In this document: piece after piece, positions 56,393-64,000 of the stretch
Numbering within the stretch: the first letter of the stretch is position 1
How the letters are laid out: each line of letters opens with the position of its first letter
Assembly: GCF_026151205.1 (NCBI RefSeq)
Contig: NC_087076.1
Coordinates: 19,151,919 to 19,215,918 of the forward strand
Direction of reading: 5' to 3'
DNA length: 64,000 nt
Source: Bolinopsis microptera
Lineage: Eukaryota > Ctenophora > Tentaculata > Lobata > Bolinopsidae
Translations under genes and position numbers: made by a program
The notes under the pieces: generated by a model
What the model saw: only the letters and a program-made list of their open reading frames with translations
What the model was told of the DNA's origin: nothing
The model's database searches: none

Positions 56393-56982
56393 ATGAAAGC
56401 GGAAACTTTACCTTTTGAATTGTGGGAAATGATTTTATTTGGGGTAACAGAAAACACATTACTAGAATTAAGACGGGTGAATAAACACTTTGAATCGATT
56501 GTAGGGAAAATAATCAGGGATAAAGAGGGCAAATACGATAAAGAAACAGAAGAGTTGAAAGGGGAATTGCCGAAATCAATTTTACGGCTGGTCAAACAAA
56601 CTTTCTTATGGGGACAGATTTAACAAAAGATGGGAAATTTATGTTCATGTGGAAATGCTTAAAATGGACCTACAAGGGGCCACAAGGACCATACAAACCG
56701 TATTGGTATTTTAGAAATACAAGGGTGCCTACTTTTACAGATTTAAAAAATTTACACGGGATTGACAAAGAGGAGTATGAAAAATTTATTAACGAACAAT
56801 GGGCAGATGTAGGGGAACAAGAAAGAAGATGTATCAAATACGAAGGGAGGTTAAAAAATGTGATTGAATGTATTGCGGGTCTAGAAAGCAAAGAAAGGTT
56901 ATCAGAAAGAAAAGCAAAAATTAGACGGCAAATTTGGAAAAACAGTGCCGCCTCATCAACAACTGAAATTTTATTAGAATAA
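56393..56982 (+). CDS. F-box accessory protein (one frame break)
   Basis: From the ATG at 56393, residues 5-45 match the F-box fold: LPFELWEMILFGV, then LLELRRVNKHFESIV, with Leu-Pro at the start and hydrophobic spacing as in SKP1-binding F-boxes. After 76 codons the frame stops at 56621, and a second frame from 56608 continues for 124 codons with aromatic and charged sequence, probably the substrate-binding part. The switch is at a GGGG run (56608-56613), a one-base change. F-box proteins recruit targets to SCF ubiquitin ligases. Such a gene is not part of a normal Gypsy element, so it may be a captured host gene that counters defence or degrades a target. Confidence 0.65.
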
Positions 56983-57992
56983 TTTACATACCTTTCTCCC
57001 GAGGACAGGACCCACACCCGTAGTGAACCCAACGCATGTCAGGGAAGCGGGGTCTGAAAAGGGGATATTGGAATTGATGCAAGAATCATCAAAAGGGAAG
57101 AATCAGTTTAAAACAATTGTGAAAATAAGGGAATCCGAAAAACAGGGTTAAACTATAGCAGTAAATTTGATACGAAGATTATTACCTATAACAATAATTC
57201 CCGGCACAAGGGGCGGGATTTCCCTGTTCATCAAAACAGAACAGGGAGTTAGCACTCCCCAAAATAATCATATAAATGATTAAAATCATCATGACCTGTA
57301 AAATGATATCAATAAGTATAGGGATTCAGTACTTTCAGAAATGCATTGATATATGGGGTAAAAACGGGGTATCGATAAACTCAACTTTTCGAATCACTAG
57401 GGACTGAGAAAGTATAATGCTGAACAAATGAGTAAAGGGTAAAACAATAATGAATTTACTCACCAAGTCATGTAATCAGCAGCTATCAGGGTTGATAACA
57501 TCGGAATTGTACTGATAAACATTATCACCACTGATTAATAAAACAGGTCGGGGTCAGTCAGTAAATAGACGAACTACAGTTTGGTATTAGATTATTAACA
57601 TAAATTTGGGGTTAAAAGCCACAATTTACAAACAAGCAAAAGAAACAACTAACAGCTCACTATCTCATCTTCAACGAAAATGGACCGATATGGAACAATG
57701 GACGTTTGCCCTAATGGTGTTATTCACAAAACTGTAAAAATTGATTAAAGACTTGAATACATAAACCCTAATGGTGCAATTATTTTACAAGATGGGCTTT
57801 TCAATAAAGATTTATCTTTCTATCCGTCATCTTAATTGTGACAGATATTTTGTGATTATGTTATGATTTAAACTCTTTAAATACTTTAAATTCTTAATCA
57901 AAAAGAATACCAGTACAAGTGCAATAAACAAAAAAGAAAAGGGGTGATGTGCAATAGAGGGACATAAAAAGCACCACGGGATACGTTTACAA
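56983..57992. other. 3' untranslated region of the LTR element
   Basis: About 1 kb with no coding frame, AT-rich, ending at the polypurine tract. It probably carries packaging or export signals; none can be identified. Confidence 0.5.
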
Positions 57993-58010
57993 CAAAAAAG
58001 AAGGGAGTGG
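57993..58010 (+). promoter_or_regulatory. Polypurine tract
   Basis: aaaaaagaagggagtgg stands directly before the 3' LTR, the usual primer for plus-strand DNA synthesis. Confidence 0.8.
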
Positions 58011-58733
58011 TGTTGGGTATTTCAATATGACGTCATAGTATCTTAAGTCACCCGAGATGTAATAGTACTTCACTTCACTTTCATAGGCACTTAACTTCAT
58101 GGATGCTCCATTTTACGCTCTAGTGACAGAACAGGTGCTATAAGTTAAGGAGAGTAATAAGTTTAGGACACATAATGCATTCGGTCAAGACGTCAAGAGG
58201 ACACGTGATAGTCAAAGGGACCAATCAAAGTATATGCTTAGACGATAGGAGGGAGAATTTAAATACGACCGAACAATTTACGAGGTTCTGAGATCAACAG
58301 AAGGGGACGAACATAGCAATTCAATGAGGGGAGGCCGTTACGGATCGAACGATAAATTAACTTAGCACCGATAAGTAGTGTCAGATATTTAGTTGTTTGA
58401 CGGGACTCCAAGCACGTGACACTTACGACACAAGTCACGAGAATAGCATCGCACTTCAAAACCCAGCTCACAGCATCGACAAGCTCAGTTCATCAAAGGG
58501 GGACTATCAGTAAACAAGGGATCAAGGGAACAAATAATAAGGGTACAGGGACCCTAACTGATGAGGCACAACGGGACACAACTGTATCCGGGACTTTAGT
58601 ACTTGGTTAAGTTACGTTTGTCAGTTAATATAGTACGTTCTTGATCTTCATCTATAATATTACTTGAGAACCCGAGTTTATTCTTAGTTATATAAAATAG
58701 TAGGGAAAGAAGTAAATTCTTAGAACGCCAACA
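58011..58733 (+). repeat. 3' LTR
   Basis: 723 bp, TGTTGG...CCAACA, same order of sequence as the 5' LTR with small indels throughout. Followed by the AGAG duplication. Confidence 0.93.
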
Positions 58734-60500
58734 AGAGAAGTGAAATTTAAACGAAAATATTACTATTTACACGTCACTCAACTGAAAACTGTGTTAGATT
58801 GTTCAACTCTGTTTTGTCGTTGAGTGTTGGTTTCATTTCAACTAAAAATCGGGCTTCTTTAACCTTTCTGTTGATGAGTGATGTTCCTCTGTCTACGATT
58901 TGAAGTTTTAGTTTTGGGGGCCGGGGGCCTGTGTGCTGAGGGTGACTTTCCCTGTAGTGCTTTGCTAGTGGCTTATTCCGTAAGATTTTGCTGTTGGGTT
59001 TGCCGCACTACGGTAATGCTCGTCGAACCTGCACTTGAGTGGTCTGTATGTTTCCCCACCATAGTTCTCGGTGCAATTGTCTACTTCGTAAGTGATGTGG
59101 TAGACGGTGTTTTTTGTGGTGCATTCTCCGTCGGTTAAAGCTGCGCATGTTCTGCAGTTTTATGTTGGAGTCTGTAAGGAGATCCTTCAGTTTCCGTCCA
59201 GGTTTATCGACAATTTTGATGGGGAGTCCACTATGTCTGACAGCATCTCTGTATTTGCGACTAGTAGCTTCGTTGGCATAAGGTAGTTTGAGAATCGATC
59301 CGTCTTGGTCTTTGTTCTGATTGATTCTCTTTCTACGTTTTCTTTTGTTCTTTATGGTTTCTAAGACTCTATCAGTGTAGCCGTTGTTAATGAGAAGTTG
59401 ATCTATCATCTTTTCGGAGTACTTCTCGTTTTCTCTGTTGTTAGAGACTGCCTCTGCGGTGTTGTACATACTCTCAACAGTAGCATTCTTTGTACGTGTT
59501 GTATGATGAGAGTTGTAGTGGAGGGTGAGTGGCTTTTTCTGTGGTTTTCTATAGAGTCTAGAATGTACTATTCCATCTGAGTCGATCTTTATTTCCGTGT
59601 TTAGGAAGGGAACAAAGTTGTGCTGATTGTCAGGGTAGTCTACAGTTAGTTTGATAAGTTTGTCAGGGTCTTGTTGTTCGATGAGATTGCAAAGTTGCTG
59701 AGCTTTTCGTCTGTTGGTGGTGGCTCCGTTTAGGTCGTCGTAAACCTGCTGTAGGTGGGCAGTGTTATCCTCAGGTCTACGCAGATGGAAAGTTTTTCCA
59801 GATCTTGACAGTAGCTAGTATAGGTGCAGGGTTGGTTCCCATGAACAATCCAAGAAGCTGTAGATAGACTTGATTGTTGTAGACATAATATGACTTTCCT
59901 GGGGTAGTAGGGTTGTCTCTAGTAGTTCTTGTAAATCAGAGAGATGGAGACCGTATGTACTGATTGACTGTCTATTTTCTTTAGCAAATTCCATGACATC
60001 TTCTATTGCTGTTAGTACGTTGATGTTGGTGTATAAAGCTTCGACGTCTGCTGTGAAGAAAGTAAGACTCTTCAGATCATTTGGTGTGTTGTTTCTAATC
60101 CTTTGAAGAAAATCGTGAGTGTTTTTCAAATGTGAAGGTACTAGATTCATCAGAGGAGATAGAATGTGACAGACAAAGCAAAGGATTTTGTGAAAAGGGG
60201 AGTTGCAGTCAGGGTTAAGGGTCTTGATCTGCTCACTTGTGTACTTGTGGGTTTTAAGCATCACTCTTGCAGTAGCGAGGGTGGTGTGATGGCTCATTAA
60301 CAGGTTAGTAACATCTTGAGGGAGATTACGACTCTTGGCAATGTTCTTGAATGTTGAGTTAACATCGTCTTCTAGAGTTTTAGTTAACTTGTGTATGTAC
60401 TTTTGTTTGCCCAGATTATCCTGTAGGTGTTGAAGACCTTCAAATTTTCGTCGCTGACAAAACAGCAGAGTTTGTAGTAATGCCCAAGGAAGATCACATC
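58734..60500 (-). pseudogene. Penelope-like element, RT and GIY-YIG endonuclease (internally deleted)
   Basis: On the minus strand, 60480-59880 encodes the PLE RT first half (TARVMLKTHK, then the catalytic block TADVEALYTNI). A frame shift near 59890 leads to a GTNPAPILA block. The part with the second catalytic pair is missing, deleted near 59790. From 59780 to about 59150 the thumb and linker continue (YDDLNGATTNRRKAQQ, YRDAVRHSGLPIKIVD). At 59150-58970 there is a Cys pair followed by the GIY-YIG-type endonuclease start (NTVYHITYEV, NYGGETYRPL). RT plus C-terminal GIY-YIG defines Penelope-like elements. Several shifts and the deletion make it inactive. Confidence 0.85.
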
Positions 60501-60765
60501 AGGACAACTACAACTCACCTCGACAATGGAAACGTCTACAAGAAGATCGACATAGGAAAGTCACCCTCAGTACACAGGCCCCCTAAAGCTAAAACTTCAA
60601 ATCGTAGACAGAGGAACATCACTCATCAACAGAAAGATTAAAGAAGCCCGATTTTTAGTTGAAAAGAAACCAACACTCAACGACAAAACAGAGTTGAACA
60701 ATCTAACACAGTTTTTAAGTGACGTGTAAATAGTAATATTTTCGTTTAAATTTCACTTCTACTAT
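60440..60765 (+). mobile_element. Second Penelope-like fragment, inverted
   Basis: The plus strand first reads an N-terminal RT piece (DKTAEFVVMPKEDHIRTTT at 60450-60510), then jumps to the 3' end of the element (60536-60765). That end is the inverse of 58735-58962. The two copies face each other and end at the same terminal base (tttcacttct). Inverted partial copies are known for Penelope elements. Confidence 0.75.
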
Positions 60766-60880
60766 ATAACAAATAATTTGAGGTATCGAATTATTACAAA
60801 GCAGTTGTTTAGCTTTTTTAAGAACTGACAATTTGTCATTTTGTCTTTCGGTCCTTGATCTTTGTAGCAGGGTGTTTAAC
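60766..60880. other. Flank and LINE 5' leader
   Basis: Short non-coding stretch between the Penelope end and the ATG of the LINE ORF1. Confidence 0.4.
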
Positions 60881-62145
60881 ATGGAAAAGATGGAGTTGGA
60901 CCTGAAAAAGATGGAGGAACAATTGGAAAAGATAAACTGCACTACACTGAAGTTTAAAGGTAAGAAAGATGATAAAGATAACAAGATTAAGATAACTATT
61001 GAATCCGCGGTTAGTGGGGACCTTTTAGGTTCATTTTCCAAACCAGAAATGCTTGTCGTTATCCAGGATATTTACACTTTCTCCAAAAATGCTCTTCAAC
61101 TAACAAAAACTGTTCTAGGAACAAAACAAGCCACAACTTCTACCAAACAGGAATCACCAGATTTCAAAGAAATTATAAAGACACAGCTCAAAGAGGTACT
61201 AGCAGAAGTACTCCCTACAATACTACCCGATTTATTGACTTCAGTGGTGGCAACACTACCCAAAGAAAAGAAGACTCAAGAAGAAACGAAGCTCGCAGAA
61301 AAACACATTCTCACAGTGGAGAAAAAGACTGGGAGTTCTGAAGAACCCATTACAAAGGAGGATGAAAAGGAAATGAAAGGTTCCCTTAAAGTCAACCCAG
61401 TGAAGAACTATACAGTGTCCGGAAGTACTGCAACTTTCAAATTTGTGACCAGGGATCAACTTCAGAAAGCTGAGACAGTATTTAAATCTCAAGATAAATA
61501 CAAAGTATCATCAAAATCCGAACCAGCAAAGAAGTTGGACCCCAAATTGTCTATTCGGAATATTCCCTCTGACATCACAAACAAGGAGACATTGCTAGAG
61601 AAACTTTTGGAAAAGAATGAAATACTGAAGTCCTCTTCTGGAAAAGACGATGCAGTAAAAGTGGTTTTCTTCGATGAGATTGAGAAATCGGCTGTCATCC
61701 GTGTCACTGCAGCAATGCGTGAGTTAATCAGACAAAACAGAGACTATATACACATTGACCTCAGGGAACACCATGTCACAGACCGAATTCATGTCATTCA
61801 ATGTTATCATTGCCAGGAATTTGGTCACATGGCCAATTCCATGTACTTTAAAGCCAAAGATAAAGACCCAACATGTTTCTTCTGTGCAGGAAGCCACAAG
61901 TCGAAAGATTGTAATAACAAGAGTGAAAATAATGTAAAAAAAAGATAAAGTGCTCTAACTGCGCCAAAAGTAGTAAACACTCGGAGAAGAACTCAGCAAA
62001 GACCCATAAAGCCTCTGATAACCTATGTCCCTCGTATGTAAGAGAACGGACTGGAATAATGAATAGGACAGCAGGATGTGAGAATGCAAAAAACTGGTAC
62101 ATACAGAAGACAAAGGAGACCAAACTACGCCTAGGAAGAGTTTAA
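60881..62145 (+). CDS. LINE ORF1, zinc-knuckle RNA-binding protein (one frame break)
   Basis: ATG at 60881 (the frame is open from 60833). Order: N-terminal helical acidic/basic region, a charged linker, a segment resembling an RRM-like fold (about 200-310, LSIRNIPSDITNKETLLEKL), then Cys/His knuckles CYHCQEFGHMANS and CFFCAGSHKSKDC. The frame stops at 61948, in a run of eight A. The next frame carries a third Cys/His cluster (CSNCAKSSKH) and ends at 62145. So the stop is probably a one-base loss in the A run. It binds the LINE RNA. The second knuckle lacks the fourth residue of the standard set in its first repeat (Cys replaced in NSMYF). Confidence 0.8.
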
Positions 62146-64000
62146 GGATTGGAACGTTCAATGTTAGATCCCTAGTGAACAAAACAGTCGGAGTGTTAGA
62201 GCATCTTCAAGAAGTTGATTGTGACATCTGTTTTGTACAAGAAACCTTCTTTCGTGATGGAAACACAGCTAAGATAAAGGAGATCAAAGACCTTGGTTGG
62301 AATATACTCTCGGATCCAAGAAAACACAGAGGAGGAGGAGGTATAGCTATGCTATTTCGTGATGTGCTCCAGTTAAAGTGTAATAGTAAGGTCATGAAGT
62401 ACAAATCCTTCCAAGTGATGGAATCACTGCTACAATCTCAACAAGATATTGTGAGACTTGTGAACTTGTATCGGCCTCCTTATACCAAGAAGGCTCGGTA
62501 CACGGAGTGTGCCTTTTTAGAAGAATTCGAAGACTACCTTAAAGACCTCACAGTCAAACCTGGCTTCCCCATCATTGCTGGAGATTTCAACTTTCACATG
62601 GAAAAGCCTGAAGAACACTACCCAAAGAAGCTCTACCAACTCCTGGAGGAGTATGATCTATACCAACACGTTCCCCTTGAACCAACCCATGACCAAGGTG
62701 GAACCCTAGATCTTGTAGTGACTAACCGATCCTTCAAGGAAAAACTGACTTCATTCGAAATCTGTCCCTCTAGAACCAAATCTGACCACTTCCTTGTCCT
62801 CTTCGATGCAGACAGCAAGACAAAGACCAAAGAAGACGCAAAATTCATGAACTACAGAAACTTTAATTTAATTGATACAGAACAGTTTAAAGAAGATATT
62901 TTAATTTCAAAACTGACAAACTTCCCTAAAGACATGTCTCCGAATGATGCTGTTGTCCTTTACAACACCGTGCTCACTCAGTTAATGGATAAACACTGTC
63001 CTTACATAAAAAAGAAGATTACTAAGAAGCCAATGCCTTGGTTAGACCTGGAACTTCGTATTCTCAGGCGAAAGAGAAGAACTGCTGAACGTGCGTGGAG
63101 AAAAGATAAAGTTGATGATATAGACAGTGCAAGATCTGAGTACCTGAGATTGGATTATGTTAAGCTAAGAGATGAGTTTTCCCGACTAGAGTTTGTCAAA
63201 AGATGCGCTCACCACAAAACCTCTCTTAGGTCCTCTTCAGGGGATACTAAAGCGTTGTACAAAAAAGTCAACAGGCTTTTAGGAAATGACACCCAAAACC
63301 TTCCAAACTACAAGGATCCTGTGAAACTGTCAGAAGATTTCAAAGATTTCTTCGCTGAAAAGGTTGCAACCATCAGACAAGCCATTGAGAAGGAAGGAAA
63401 AGACAAAGACAAAGACAAAGACAAAGACAAAGACAAAGACAAAGACAAAGACAAAGACAAAGACAAAGACAAAGACAAAGACAAAGACAAAGACAAAGAC
63501 AAAGACAAAGACAAAGACAAAGACAAAGACAAAGACAAAGACAAAGACAAAGACAAAGACAAAGACAAAGACAAAGACAAAGACAAAGACAAAGACAAAG
63601 ACAAAGACAAAGACAAAGACAAAGACAAAGACAAAGACAAAGACAAAGACAAAGACAAAGACAAAGACAAAGACAAAGACAAAGACAAAGACAAAGACAA
63701 AGACAAAGACAAAGACAAAGACAAAGACAAAGACAAAGACAAAGACAAAGACAAAGACAAAGACAAAGACAAAGACAAAGACAAAGACAAAGACAAAGAC
63801 AAAGACAAAGACAAAGACAAAGACAAAGACAAAGACAAAGACAAAGACAAAGACAAAGATCCTGTTCTTGATAAAGACTGCATCTTTGATAATTTCTCTG
63901 AGATAACAGCTGATGAACTCAAAGACCTGGTATCAAAGATGTCCAACAAGTTCTGCTGCTTGGATCCGATCCCAGCATTTCTCTTAAAAAACTGCGTCGA
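62080..64000 (+). CDS. LINE ORF2, endonuclease and start of reverse transcriptase (runs off window)
   Basis: The frame is open from 62080 to the last base with no stop. EEP endonuclease signs in order: IGTFNVRSL (62150), VQETFF (62236), GGGGIAMLF, VNLYRPPY, IIAGDFNFHM (62573), TLDLVVTN (62703) and SDHFLVLF (62785). A basic linker with RRKRRTAERAWR follows, then the Lys-Asp repeat (63399-63854), then ITADELKDL and LDPIPAFLLKN, the first RT block. It overlaps the end of ORF1. The start codon is not clear. The clade is Jockey/CR1-like by order, distinct from the other LINEs here. Apart from the repeat it looks intact. Confidence 0.88.
63399..63854 (+). repeat. (AAAGAC)76 hexanucleotide repeat inside ORF2
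   Basis: A perfect run of 456 bp, 76 units, in frame as Lys-Asp. Other frames give false Lys-Thr and Leu-Ser ORFs. It sits in the linker between the endonuclease and RT. Confidence 0.97.

Larger units (their letters stand above)
44264..58733 (+). mobile_element. 14.5-kb Ty3/Gypsy-like LTR element with envelope and accessory genes
   Basis: Two LTRs (44264-44983 and 58011-58733) begin TGTTGG and end CCAACA and are flanked by AGAG duplications (44260-44263, 58734-58737). Between them: primer site, gag with zinc knuckles, protease, RT, RNase H, integrase, acidic tail, RanBP2-type zinc-finger ORF, two glycoprotein ORFs, an F-box ORF and a polypurine tract. The order protease-RT-RNase H-integrase is that of Ty3/Gypsy and retroviruses. 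Usual Gypsy elements are 5-8 kb. The 3' third is largely intact, while gag-pol has many one-base breaks. Confidence 0.92.

Noticed and set aside
63308-63949. Leu-Ser and Lys-Thr repeat proteins
   Set aside because: Other frames of the AAAGAC repeat; the real frame is LINE ORF2 (Lys-Asp).

Overview
This is a transposon-dense stretch of an AT-rich invertebrate genome. Evidence for a eukaryote: GT-AG introns, CR1-like and other non-LTR retrotransposons, a Penelope-like element, piggyBac and MULE transposases, a Ty3/Gypsy element with envelope genes, a tRNA-derived SINE and many microsatellites. There is no operon structure and no rRNA. The species cannot be named from the sequence; the mix of elements would suit a cnidarian or another aquatic invertebrate. 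Almost every recognisable gene belongs to a mobile element.

Layout. (1) 1-5173 is a near-perfect palindrome whose arms run off the left edge. Each arm holds an identical C2H2 zinc-finger gene pointing to the centre. A second gene, cut by the arm end, points outward. The centre is a 2-kb minisatellite. (2) 6188-27583 is a nest of insertions. A non-LTR retrotransposon fragment, present as two duplicated copies (6188-8232 and 23962-27583), carries a palindromic foldback element called Y here. One Y arm was hit by a CR1-like LINE (8692-12398) and, at a TTAA, by an 11.3-kb piggyBac-like element (about 12526-23798). That element holds a 5.5-kb satellite of about 13.7 units of 405/413 bp and a decayed transposase with a coiled-coil N-terminus. 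The second copy was later hit by a MULE (25927-27503, 9-bp target duplication). (3) 27.6-44.2 kb is mostly non-coding: minisatellites, a GT tract, a truncated CR1, three small inverted-repeat elements or hairpins, weak host-exon candidates and a decayed protease-like patch. (4) 44264-58733 is a 14.5-kb LTR retrotransposon with AGAG target duplications. It has broken gag-pol, then an acidic tail, a RanBP2-type zinc-finger ORF, two unrelated glycoprotein ORFs (one resembling the baculovirus F / errantivirus fusion protein), and an F-box accessory ORF before the 3' LTR. (5) 58734-60765 holds two Penelope-like fragments in inverted orientation. (6) 60881-64000 is a LINE with a zinc-knuckle ORF1 and an ORF2 that stays open to the window edge and contains 76 in-frame hexanucleotide repeats (Lys-Asp).

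How the parts work together. The elements are mostly independent parasites. The shared subterminal palindrome GTACTTTTAAAAGTAC at both ends of the piggyBac-like element suggests a transposase recognition module. The LTR element looks like a retrovirus-like agent with entry proteins and a possible ubiquitin-ligase adaptor. Many of its breaks are one-base changes in G or A runs and cluster in its 5' half, so some may be consensus errors and not true decay.
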